Positions 17,161 to 26,200 of a stretch of 64,000 nucleotides of DNA are shown piece after piece. The position numbers and the translations under genes were made by a program. This stretch comes from Actinoplanes octamycinicus. Lineage in GTDB: Bacteria; Actinomycetota; Actinomycetes; Mycobacteriales; Micromonosporaceae. Each line of letters starts with the position of its first letter. Position 1 is the first letter of the stretch. The notes beneath the pieces are model-generated. The model ran no database searches and had not been told where the DNA came from. It was given only the letters and a program-made list of their open reading frames with translations. Location of the stretch: contig NZ_JACHNB010000001.1 of NCBI RefSeq assembly GCF_014205225.1, positions 3,019,501 through 3,083,500 on the forward strand, in the 5' to 3' direction.

Positions 17161-17778
17161 ATGACCCGCGTCCTGCTGATCTCGGGGAGCACACGCGACG
17201 GCTCGCTGCACACCGCGGCGCTGCGCACCGCCGCCCGATTGGCGCCGCCCGAGCTCGACGTCACGCTCTACGCCGGTCTGGCCGGCCTGCCGGCGTTCGT
17301 GCCGGGACAGACCCCGGCGCCGGACCCGGTCGCCGAGCTGCGCCGCCGGGTGGTCGCCGCGGACGCCCTGCTGTTCAGCACCCCGGAGTACGCCGGCGCC
17401 CTCCCCGGCAGCCTGAAGAACCTGCTCGACTGGCTGGTCGACGGCGGCGAGCTGACCGGCCGGGCCGCCGCCTGGCTGTCGGTGGTGGCGCCCGGCCGGG
17501 ACGACGGCGCCCGGGCCGGCCTGGAGTCGGTGCTCGGGCACGGCGGCGCGCGCCTGCTGCGGCCGGCCTGCGTGCGGCTCCCGCTGGACATCCGCGACGT
17601 CGACGAGCACGGCCTGGTCGGCGACCCGCGGCTGCACACCGCGCTGCACGACATGCTGCAGGCGCTGCTCCGGGCGCTCGCCGGGCCGCGGCCGGCGCCC
17701 TCCTGGCAGGTGCAGTCCAGTCTCTACCCGGTGGTCAGCCCGGCCGGGATGCCGAAGTTCGGCAGCACGCCCTTCTGA
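17161..17778 (+). CDS. NADPH-dependent FMN reductase-like flavoprotein
   Basis: Encodes 205 residues of flavodoxin fold. The FMN phosphate loop is SGSTRDGSLHTAAL near the N-terminus, and TPEYAGALPGSLKNLLDWL (about residues 75-95) is the signature of the SsuE/azoreductase-type NADPH:FMN reductase family. It probably reduces flavins, quinones or similar acceptors in the cytoplasm; the partner is unknown. It is divergent from the GH9 gene and convergent with the sulfatase gene, 12 bases from its stop, so it is a single-gene unit. Confidence 0.85.
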   Translation: MTRVLLISGSTRDGSLHTAALRTAARLAPPELDVTLYAGLAGLPAFVPGQTPAPDPVAELRRRVVAADALLFSTPEYAGALPGSLKNLLDWLVDGGELTGRAAAWLSVVAPGRDDGARAGLESVLGHGGARLLRPACVRLPLDIRDVDEHGLVGDPRLHTALHDMLQALLRALAGPRPAPSWQVQSSLYPVVSPAGMPKFGSTPF

Positions 17779-17790
17779 CCCCGCACCGGC

Positions 17791-19326
17791 TCAGCTCAGC
17801 GACCGGCCGGCCGTCCGGCACGCCACCTGGCCCGCGCAGGTGGTCATCGCGACCACGGCCGCGTGCAGCTCGGCCAGCCGCTGCGGGGTGAGCGTGCCGA
17901 CGACGTTGGTCAGCATCTCCGGGTCCCGGTCCCGCTGGTAGTACTCCTTCGAGCCGTCCACGTACTCGACGTAGGTGAACGTCTTGGTCCGCAGCGCGTT
18001 GTACGCCGGCGGGATGTTCGCGCTGTCGAACTCGAAGTCCGGGTCGCTCGGGTCGGTGGCCGGATCCCGGTGCTCGACCAGCGCGGTGGTCCGCCAGCTC
18101 CGGTCCCCGGCGCCGGTGAGCAGCGGCACGAAGCTGTGCCCGTCCACCCCGTCCGCCCCGTCGGCCGGCGTCGCCGCCCCGGCCAGCTCGCCGAAGGTGG
18201 GCCGCAGATCGACGTTCTCCACCACCTCGTCGACGATCTGACCGGCCTTGACCCGGGGGCCGGCGACGATCAGCGGCACGTTCACGTCGGTGTCGAAAGC
18301 GGTCTGCTTGCCGGAGGTCAGCCGGTACTCACCCATGTGGTAGCCGTTGTCCGAGTTGAACACCACGATGGTGTTGTCCGCGACGCCGGCCTTGGTGAGC
18401 GTGGCGCGCAGCGCGGCGAGCATCCGGTCGACCGACTGCACGGCCTGCACCCGCTTGCGGAACTCCAGGTCGATGGTCTGCCGCTGCTTCTTGGTCAGCG
18501 GGGCGTGCCGGGACAGCCAGTGCGGGGCGTTGGCCGGGAGGCGGTCGTACGCCGGGGTGCGCGGCGCCTGCACGGTCAGGAACTTGCCGGTGTCCGGCGC
18601 GGCCGGCGTGTACGGCGAGTGCGGCGTGTAGGTGGCCAGCTCCACCATGAACGGCTTGCCGGCGGCCGCCGAGGCGGTGATGAAGGTGGACGCCTTCGCC
18701 GAGATCACGTCGGTCAGGTAGTCCCGCGGGGTGTGCCCGTACTTCTTGACCACGCCGTTCTCGTTCAGCGCGTAGTCGTAGTTCTGGTACGCGTTGCCGC
18801 CGACGTACCACTCGTCCCAGCCCGGCGGCACGTACGGCTTGCCGGTGTACTTCAGCTCCCGGGGCTGGTACTCGTTGAGGTACTTGCCGAGGAAGGCGGT
18901 CCGGTACCCGGCCTGCCGCAGGTCGGTGGCGAAGGTGGAGGTTTCCTCGCCGCGACTGTGGAAGAGCTGGAAGCCGCCGTCCGAGCCGTGGTTCTTGAAG
19001 ATCCCGGTGTTGTGCGGGTACTGCCCCTTGAGGATCGACGCCCGGGACGGGCAGCACAGCGAGTCGGTCACCGTGTAGTTGGTGAACGTGGTGCCGGCCC
19101 GCTGCAGGGCCAGCACGTTCGGCATGTACGGCACCAGGTTCTTCGCCAGGTCGTCGGTGAGCACGAAGACGATGTTCGGCCGGGTGGCCGGGCCGGCCTC
19201 GGTGGCCGGGGCCGGGGCCAGCGCGTCGGCGAGGCCACCGGGCCGGGAGCTCGTGCACCCGGCCGCCGTCACGAGCAGGGCGACGGCGAGGACACCGCGG
19301 AGGGCACGACGTAGGCGAGGAATCAT
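17791..19326 (-). CDS. Sulfatase (alkaline phosphatase superfamily), lipoprotein
   Basis: Encodes 511 residues. The lipobox VTAAGC gives Cys24. The metal-binding start RPNIVFVLTDDL (D58, D59) and the sulfatase signature CCPSRASILKG follow; Cys92 of CPSR would become formylglycine. Further active-site pieces are FNSDNGYHMGEYR and the TYTPHSPYTP region. By family knowledge it hydrolyses sulfate esters outside the cell. It could act on sulfated glycans, but no polysaccharide locus touches it. It needs a formylglycine-generating enzyme elsewhere in the genome. The start has only a weak upstream signal. Confidence 0.9.
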   Translation of the reverse strand: MIPRLRRALRGVLAVALLVTAAGCTSSRPGGLADALAPAPATEAGPATRPNIVFVLTDDLAKNLVPYMPNVLALQRAGTTFTNYTVTDSLCCPSRASILKGQYPHNTGIFKNHGSDGGFQLFHSRGEETSTFATDLRQAGYRTAFLGKYLNEYQPRELKYTGKPYVPPGWDEWYVGGNAYQNYDYALNENGVVKKYGHTPRDYLTDVISAKASTFITASAAAGKPFMVELATYTPHSPYTPAAPDTGKFLTVQAPRTPAYDRLPANAPHWLSRHAPLTKKQRQTIDLEFRKRVQAVQSVDRMLAALRATLTKAGVADNTIVVFNSDNGYHMGEYRLTSGKQTAFDTDVNVPLIVAGPRVKAGQIVDEVVENVDLRPTFGELAGAATPADGADGVDGHSFVPLLTGAGDRSWRTTALVEHRDPATDPSDPDFEFDSANIPPAYNALRTKTFTYVEYVDGSKEYYQRDRDPEMLTNVVGTLTPQRLAELHAAVVAMTTCAGQVACRTAGRSLS

Positions 19327-19432
19327 GGTGCTGCGGCTGCTCCGTCCGGCGAGGTGGTGAGGGTCAGGTTAGCCTCCACTGAGATGATCTTTAAAAGAAC
19401 CTCAAGTGGCCGGTGAAATCGACGCCGGTGAC

Positions 19433-19870
19433 TCATAGTGGATGCCCGAGTCCTTCCCGGAAGGGGAACGTCACCGTGGCCAGCGCAGATCCGCTGCACC
19501 CCCGTATCGTTGCGGTCACCAATTGTAATTGCAGCCGGCCGGAGCGCCCGGTTCGCGCCCTGCCCCGCCGGCGTCGCCTGCCGGTGCGCCCACCCCGGTC
19601 GCCCCGCCGGCCCTGAGCGGGCCGGTCGGCGAGGCTGTGCTGGTAGGGGTACCGCACGGCCTGGGCACGGTCGCGCACCCCGGCCTTGGCGAACAACCGG
19701 TTGATGTGCGATTCCACCGTCGCCTCGGTGACGAACAGCCGCTCCGCGATCTCCCGGTTGACCCGGACAGTCCGGCCGCGCAGCGCCCCGCCGCCGGCCG
19801 CGGTCAGCCCGCCGAGTGCCAGTGCGACGATGTTCGCGGCGGTGTGGGCGAACCCGTTCTGGGCGACCAC
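19433..19870 (-). pseudogene. Remnant of a two-component system: LuxR-type HTH fragment joined to a membrane-like segment
   Basis: On the minus strand NREIAERLFVTEATVESH and INRLFAKAGVRDRAQAVRY (about 19759-19640) are the second half of a LuxR/NarL DNA-binding domain. The first half, normally LTxREREVLxLV, is corrupted to LTAAGGGALRGR, and no receiver domain precedes it. Instead there is a hydrophobic stretch, HTAANIVALALGGL, like a sensor-kinase membrane helix. Downstream the frame runs into low-complexity Arg/Gly residues without a proper end. I read this as a deletion scar fusing kinase and regulator pieces; an alternative is simple decay of one regulator. Confidence 0.6.
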
Positions 19871-19949
19871 GACCCGGGTGGAACGCCGCCACCACGGGTG
19901 GAGACCCGGATGGAGATTCCCCGTCCGCCGGGGTCTTGTCGTGCGTCAA

Positions 19950-19962
19950 TACCATGTGCGTC
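19950..19962 (+). promoter_or_regulatory. Possible leaderless -10 element of the intein-like gene
   Basis: TACCAT at 19950-19955 ends seven bases before the ATG at 19963, the same layout as other leaderless genes in the window. No clear -35 is seen. Confidence 0.3.
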
Positions 19963-21141
19963 ATGGAGGGCGTCGCGGAAGGTGCGAAAGTGTGGCTGGC
20001 GGGCGGCACGACAGCTCCGATCGAGGAAGTGGCTCGCAGTGACCTTGCTGTCCTGTCGTATGACCGGCCATGGGACATCCGGCCGGTTCGGTATGGTCCC
20101 CACCAGCCGGTGCGGGACCGGCGTGTGGGAACGGTGGTGCCGACTGTCCTCTCAGCGTGCCGAGACCTCGGACCTCGATCGGTCGTCGCGGTCAGGTTCG
20201 CATCCGGACGGACGATGGAGACTACGGCCGGTCATCGATGGGTTCGCCAGCGCCGGTCGGGTCTCCAGGTGTGGGAGTGGGTCTCCACCCCAGAACTGAA
20301 GCCGGGCGACCGGGTTCCGATACCCTTGACAGTTGGCTTCCCTGGCACTGATGGCGATGCGGACGACGGTTACTTCGTCGGAGCGATGCTCGGCGACGGC
20401 GGGATGACATCGGTCACGCCGGAGTTTCATGGAGACCCTCACGACGGTGCGGTGGCTTTCCTGCGGGAATACGCGGACAGGCATGGTTGCGGTGTCCGCG
20501 AATACCCGAACGGGAAGATCGTCAGGGTTCGGTTTCCCTATCAGCGGTGGAAGCGCAATCCGCTTACTGAGGTGCTTCGTCGCTACGGCGTGTGGGGCCT
20601 GCGTTGTGAGTCGAAGGCGTTGCCGGACGTACCCTTCAGCCAAGCCTTCTGGGTCGGGGTTCTCGCAGGTCTTGTCGACACGGATGGTTCGGTGCGCCGG
20701 CGGGTCAACGCCAAGGGGACCGTGCACGGGTCGATAGAGTACGCATCGGTGTCGAGTCGCCTTGCCTGGCAGGCATCGGATGCTCTGCTCCGGCTCGGAG
20801 TAACGAGCATCGTTCGTGAAAAGGCAGCGCGTCACCAGCCGCAGAGCTCGATCCGAAGTCGGCTTCCGATCTTTGTGGTGGAGGTCAACAGAGCGACCGC
20901 GTTGGCGCGTCTCGCGAGCAGGCTTGATTTGCGGATCGAGTACAAGGCAGCGCGGCTTGCCCAGCTTGCCGCCGACCTGGGGCACGTCCGTCCCGCGAGC
21001 AGTCAACTTCACGGATATGACGAAGCAGTTGCGTTGGACCGGGTTGTCTCCGTCTCGCAGGTTGGTGACCGGCGGAGTTACGGCATGGTCGCCGAGCCGT
21101 CCAGGCTGATTGTCGTCAATGGCATCGTCACGGGCTGCTGA
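19963..21141 (+). CDS. Free-standing intein-like protein: Hint domain with LAGLIDADG homing endonuclease
   Basis: Encodes 392 residues with all inteins blocks in order. Block A is AEGAKVWLAGGTTAPIEEV (5-23); block B is TTAGHRW with H91; the first LAGLIDADG helix is GYFVGAMLGDGG (D145); the second is LAGLVDTDGSV (234-244); blocks F and G are VVSVSQVGDRRSYGMV and VVNGIVTGC. The residue at the usual Cys1 position is Gly3, and the end lacks the normal His-Asn before the final Cys, so splicing is probably lost. Both endonuclease acidic residues remain. There are no exteins: upstream is a pseudogene on the other strand and the next gene is a P450. ATG 19963 follows TACCAT by seven bases; ATG 19954 is an alternative. 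Base composition is lower in GC than its neighbours, which suggests transfer. Confidence 0.85.
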   Translation: MEGVAEGAKVWLAGGTTAPIEEVARSDLAVLSYDRPWDIRPVRYGPHQPVRDRRVGTVVPTVLSACRDLGPRSVVAVRFASGRTMETTAGHRWVRQRRSGLQVWEWVSTPELKPGDRVPIPLTVGFPGTDGDADDGYFVGAMLGDGGMTSVTPEFHGDPHDGAVAFLREYADRHGCGVREYPNGKIVRVRFPYQRWKRNPLTEVLRRYGVWGLRCESKALPDVPFSQAFWVGVLAGLVDTDGSVRRRVNAKGTVHGSIEYASVSSRLAWQASDALLRLGVTSIVREKAARHQPQSSIRSRLPIFVVEVNRATALARLASRLDLRIEYKAARLAQLAADLGHVRPASSQLHGYDEAVALDRVVSVSQVGDRRSYGMVAEPSRLIVVNGIVTGC

Positions 21142-21323
21142 ACACTCCGCCTGCCTGGCCCCGGCGCGGCGACGATCAGTTCGGCGGGCTGACCGACGCC
21201 ACGTTCCGGACGGTTCCGCTGCTGGAGAGTGGACAGTGCGCCGGATGGCCGTTCTGAGCGTTTCGTTCGCCGATTCACCGGTATCGTCGGCAGTCGATAC
21301 CGGTGAATCGGGGGAGGAAAGTG

Positions 21324-22556
21324 ATGACGCAGGAGATCGTCGATCTGGGTGATCCGGCGTTCCAGGCCGACCCGCATCCGGCGTACGCGGACTGGCGCCG
21401 GACCGGCCCGGTGCGCCGCGCCGTGCTGCCGTCCGGGCTGCACGCCTGGCTGATCACCCGCTACGAGGACGCGCGGCGGGCGCTGACCGACCCGCGGCTG
21501 TCGAAACGGGCGTTCCCGATGGGCTCCGGCGAGTCCGGGGGCGGTTCCCGGACGGCCGGCGCGGCCCCGGCCGCCGACATGGCGCCGGGCATCGGCGCCG
21601 CGATCTCCAAGCACATGCTGGCCGTCGACCCGCCGGACCACACCCGGCTGCGCCGCCTGGTCTCGGCCGCCTTCACCGGCCGCCGGATCGAGGCGCTGCG
21701 CCCGCGGATCGAGCAGATCGCCACCGGGCTGCTGGACGACCTGGACGGCCGGGACCGGGCCGATCTGATCGACGCGTTCGCCTTCCCGCTGCCCATCCAG
21801 GTGATCTGTGAGCTGCTCGGCGTCCCGGCCGAGGACCGCGACGACTTCCGCGAGTGGTCGAACGCGGTGGTGGCCGGCTCGCAGGCCGGTCCGCGGCTGG
21901 CCCCGGCCATCGAGGCGATGGTCAAGTACATTCACCAGCTGCTCGCCGAGCGCCGCGCCCGGCCCGGCGACGACCTGCTCTCCGGGCTGATCCAGGTGCG
22001 CGACGCGGAGGACCGGCTGACCGAGGAGGAGCTCTCCTCGATGGTCTTCCTGCTGCTGGTGGCCGGGCACGAGACCACCGTCAACCTGATCGGCAACGGC
22101 ACCTACCTGCTGCTGCGGGGAGACCGCGCGGCCTGGGACCGGCTGCGTGCGGACCGCGGGCTGCTGCCGGGCGCGATCGAGGAGTTCCTCCGGTACGAAG
22201 GACCGGTCGAGACCGCCACCTTCCGGATCGCCACCGAGGACGTGGCGATCGGCGGCGTCACCATCCCGGCCGGCGACCCGGTGGTCGTCTCGCTGCTCTC
22301 CGCGAACCGGGACACCGACCAGTACCCGGACGCCGACGTGCTGCGCCTGGACCGGCCGAACCCGCACCATCTGGCCTTCGGCCACGGCATCCACTACTGC
22401 CTGGGCGCCCCGCTGGCCCGGCTGGAGGCGCAGATCGCCTTCACCGCGCTGCTCGACCGCTTCCCGGAGCTGCGGCTCGACGTCCCGGCCGCGGACCTGC
22501 GCTGGCGGCCCGGCCTGCTGCTGCGCGGCCTGGACGGTCTGCCGGTGCGCTGGTAA
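21324..22556 (+). CDS. Cytochrome P450 (CYP107-like bacterial class)
   Basis: Encodes 410 residues. The start is set by GGGGGAGGAAA ending three bases before the ATG; an upstream in-frame GTG has no such signal. Motifs: I-helix oxygen-binding AGHETT (247-252), K-helix EEFLRYEGP, and the haem loop FGHGIHYCLGAPLARLE with proximal Cys359. By family knowledge it is a soluble monooxygenase needing ferredoxin and reductase, neither of which is encoded nearby. The substrate is unknown; similar P450s act on polyketides or xenobiotics. No biosynthetic genes adjoin it. Confidence 0.93.
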   Translation: MTQEIVDLGDPAFQADPHPAYADWRRTGPVRRAVLPSGLHAWLITRYEDARRALTDPRLSKRAFPMGSGESGGGSRTAGAAPAADMAPGIGAAISKHMLAVDPPDHTRLRRLVSAAFTGRRIEALRPRIEQIATGLLDDLDGRDRADLIDAFAFPLPIQVICELLGVPAEDRDDFREWSNAVVAGSQAGPRLAPAIEAMVKYIHQLLAERRARPGDDLLSGLIQVRDAEDRLTEEELSSMVFLLLVAGHETTVNLIGNGTYLLLRGDRAAWDRLRADRGLLPGAIEEFLRYEGPVETATFRIATEDVAIGGVTIPAGDPVVVSLLSANRDTDQYPDADVLRLDRPNPHHLAFGHGIHYCLGAPLARLEAQIAFTALLDRFPELRLDVPAADLRWRPGLLLRGLDGLPVRW

Positions 22557-22609
22557 GGGTTCGGTAAGGAAAGGTTGCGGCGGCCGGGCGACCTGGCAAG
22601 ATGTCGGCC

Positions 22610-23218
22610 GTGTCCGACATGCATGATCCTCGCCCGTCCGCGCCGCACTGGCCGACCGCCGTGCTGCCGACCGTGCCGGAGCCGGACCGGTACGCGGCGG
22701 GCCGCCGCCGGCGCTGGATCGTGCTCGGCGCGTCCGGCGCCTTCCTGGCCCTCGCCATCGGGTACTGGGCGGTCTCCGGCCCGGGCGACGACGACATCCC
22801 GGCGGCCGCCACGGTGACCTCGGCGCCGGTGCTGCAGCAGACCACCGTGCCGCCGACGGTCGAGGCGCTCGTCCCGACCACCGCGCCCAGCTCGACGCCG
22901 CCGACCAGCAAGCCGACCACCAAGCCGGTGGCCCAGGCCCGGCCCGGGGTGCTGCTGCAGCAGATGCAGCGCGAGCTGGGCCTGCTGGTCCGGCGCAAGC
23001 AGCTGGAGCGGGGTGACGCCGGGGCGCTGTCCAAGCGGCTGCGCAAGGTCGGCGAGTCGCTGCGCCGGCGTGACCAGGAGGAGGCCGCGGACCGGCTGCG
23101 GGACTTCGCCGAGAAACTGGTCGACCTGCGCGACGACGGCGACATCAGCCAGGACGGGTTCAACGCCCTGGCCAATGCCGCCGCTCAGCTCGGCGCCCAG
23201 CTCCCGCAGGAGGACTGA
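22610..23218 (+). CDS. Single-pass membrane protein with C-terminal FIMAH-like helical domain
   Basis: Encodes 202 residues. GTG 22610 is preferred because CAAGAT, a -10-like element, lies seven bases before it; ATG 22601 and ATG 22619 are alternatives. A short cytoplasmic Pro-rich start is followed by RRRRWIVLGASGAFLALAIGYW (membrane helix), a Thr/Pro linker and a charged helical domain of about 85 residues. The end of that domain, LVDLRDDGDISQDGFNALANAA, resembles the FIMAH domain found at the extracellular end of actinoplanete Ser/Thr kinases and adhesins. Here no kinase is attached. Role unknown. It ends one base before the stop of the convergent ATPase operon. Confidence 0.75.
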   Translation: MSDMHDPRPSAPHWPTAVLPTVPEPDRYAAGRRRRWIVLGASGAFLALAIGYWAVSGPGDDDIPAAATVTSAPVLQQTTVPPTVEALVPTTAPSSTPPTSKPTTKPVAQARPGVLLQQMQRELGLLVRRKQLERGDAGALSKRLRKVGESLRRRDQEEAADRLRDFAEKLVDLRDDGDISQDGFNALANAAAQLGAQLPQED

Positions 23219-23219
23219 G

Positions 23220-26200
23220 TCAGCGGCCCAGCCGGCCGATCGCCGCCTCCACCGCGGCGACCCGGTCGGCGACCAGGGCCACCGCGCCGGCCGCCCGGGA
23301 CATCGGGTCGGCCTCGCTCCCGCCGAGCGCCTGCTCGCGCAGGTACCCGGCCTTGACCTCGGCCCACCGCCCGGCGCGGGCCGGGTCCAGCCGGCCGCGG
23401 ATCTCGGCCAGCTTCAGCAGGTTGGCCTCGGCGCCGCCGGTGAGGGTCTGCGCCTCGCCCAGGTAGTGGTCGTCGAGCACCTGCTCCAGCTCGTCGTCGT
23501 TCATCGCCGGCACGATCCGCTCGGCCAGCTTGTTCATGTTGCGGTAGGAGCCCTGCAGCTTGAACGGCGGCTCGGTGCGGCTCGCGTCGGCCTGCGCGGC
23601 CGAGGCGATGTACGCCTGGTTGACCCGCAGCACCACCCGCTGCACCCGCTTCATCTTGCGCAGCACGGCCAGGATCTGCTCCAGCTCGGCCGCCGAGTAC
23701 GGGTACGACAACCGGTCCGCCCGCGCCGCCTCGTCGCCCTCGGCCAGCCGCAGCAGCAGCGGCAGGTCGGCGGTGTCCCGCCCGGCCAGCGGCGCCAGCA
23801 CGGTGTTCGCGGTCAGCGCGTTCTCCAGATAGGACAGCTCGAACAGGTCCTCCCGGCCGGCCAGCACGTCACCGAGGTTCCACACGTCGGCCCGGTTGGC
23901 CAGCATGTCCGGGATCCGGAACCGCTTGCCCGACTCGGTGTACGGGTTGCCCGCCATGCACACCGCGAACCGCTTGCCGCGCAGGTCGTACGTCCGGGTC
24001 CGGCCGTCCCAGACGCCCTCCATCCGGCGCTGCGCGTCGCACAGCGAGATGAACTTCTGCAACAGCTCCGGGTTGGTGTGCTGGATGTCGTCCAGGTAGA
24101 GCAGCACGTTGTTGCCCATCTCCAGGGCGAGGGAGATCTTCTCCACCTCCTGCCGGGCGGTGGCGTCCGGCGCGTCGGCCGGGTCCAGCGAGGTGACGCC
24201 GTGCCCCAGCGCCGGTCCGTTGACCTTGACGAAGATCAGCCCGAGGCGGTCGGCCACGTATTCCATCAGGGTGGTCTTGCCGTAGCCGGGCGGCGAGATG
24301 AGCAGCAGCAGGCCGGACCGGTCGGTGCGTTTGTCGTCGCCGGCCGCGCCGAGCTGGCGGGCCAGGTTGTCGCCGATCAGCGGCAGGTAGACCTCGTCGA
24401 GCAGCCGGTTGCGGACGAAGGTGGTCATCACCCGGGGCTTGAACTCGTCGAGCCGGAGCCGGTCGCGCTCGGCGGCGGCCAGCGCGGCCCGCTGCTTCTG
24501 GTAGGCCCGGTAGGCGGGCATCCGGACCTCGCGGAACTCCCGGGTCCGGTCGAGCAGCGCGTCCAGGCGGACCGTCAGGTGCCCGTCGGTGATCCGCGGG
24601 TGCACGCCGAGCAGGCCGGACACGGTCTCGCTCGTCGCGGCCGACACGTCGTACCGCGACAGGGCGGTGCCGGTCAGCTCGACGGCCACCGCCTCGGCCA
24701 GGTCGGACCGGTCGCCCGCATCCGGCTTGGCGTGCAGGAAGGCGTCGAGCCAGGCGTGCGCCAGCTGCCGGCGGGCGGCGAGATCGGATTCCAGCGCGCG
24801 CAGGTCGTCCGCGAACCGGGCCCCGCCCAGCTCGCGGTGGAACCGGTCGAGGAGGGTGCGGGCTCCGGCGCTGGTGGCGAAGCCATGACCGGCGGCCAGC
24901 TCCTCCACCAGGTACGCACCGACCGGCACGCCGGCCGCGGTGTCCAGTTCGGACCGCAGCTCGTCCAGCGCGGCGCCGGCCGAGCCGAACAGCTCCCGCG
25001 CCCGGACCAGCGACGACGCCCGCAGCGTCCAGAGCTTGCGCTGCTCCTCGGTGGTGTGGAAGGCCCAGAACAGCTGCGCCTCGGCCCGGGTGTGCGGGTC
25101 GTAGCGGAGCAGCCCGGCTCCGGCGTGCAGGCGCAGCAGCGCGTCCAGGATCACCGTGGCGTCGGCGTCGTGGACACCCCGCTCGTACCCCTCGTCGTAC
25201 CGTGCCTCGGCGGCCCGGCGGACCAGCTCCCGCAAGGTGCCCTCGGTCAGCGCCGCGGTCGCGGCCGCCGGGTCGTCGGCGAGGATCGCCGCGGCCAGGT
25301 GCTCGGCGCGGTACAGCTCCCGGTACTCGGAGACCAGCGGCTGGTCCCAGAACTCCCGGGTCTGCCGGAACCCCGGGTCGGTGACCGGCGCGCGGTAGTC
25401 GGTGCCGGTGATCGCGTAGGCCAGCCCGCCGTCGTGCGGGACCAGGGTGAGGTCGATCGCCTGCTCGTTGACCGCGAAGGTGTGCCGGCCCAGCCGGATG
25501 CCACCCTCGCCGAACAGGTCCTGCCGGTCCCGCAGCGCCCGCCCGGCCTCCTGCCGGGCCGCCTTGAGCTGCCCGTCCAGCTCCTCGGCGCGGACCGTGT
25601 CGCCGGCCGCGCGCAGCTCCTCGGCGACCGACCGGACCTTGGCCACCATCGGATCGGTGGCGAAGTAGGTGTTGACCTCGTCCGGGTCGCCCAGGGTGAG
25701 GATCCGGCGGTGCACCGCGTCCAGGATCCGGCGGGCCGAGTCGGCCAGCTTGTCGGCCCGGCGGGCCCGCTCGTCGAGCAGCGACTGACGGCGGCCGGCG
25801 ATCGCCTCGTAGACCTCGGTGCGCTTGGCGGCCAGCCGCTCGCCGAAGTCGTCGACGTCACCGAACCGGGTCTCCAGGGTCTCCACCTGGGCCATCAGCC
25901 GGGCCAGGTGCTCGTCGCAGCGTTCCGGGGTGTCCGCGGCGGCCAGCGCGGCGGACACCGACTGGCCGAAGAGCGCGAACTCGGCGGCGAACGCGGCCCG
26001 GCCCTCGACCGCGGCCAGCTCCCGGCGGCGACCGTCCAGTGTGGCCCGGGCCCGGTTGAGCCCGCCCAGCACCGTGCCGATCTGCTCCAGGATGGACACC
26101 CGCACGGTGGCGTCGGCGATCTCCAGGCCGCCGACCACCTCGGTGACCACCTGCAGCCCGTCGGACTGCTCGGTGATCCGCTCGGCGACCGGCTCGGCCT

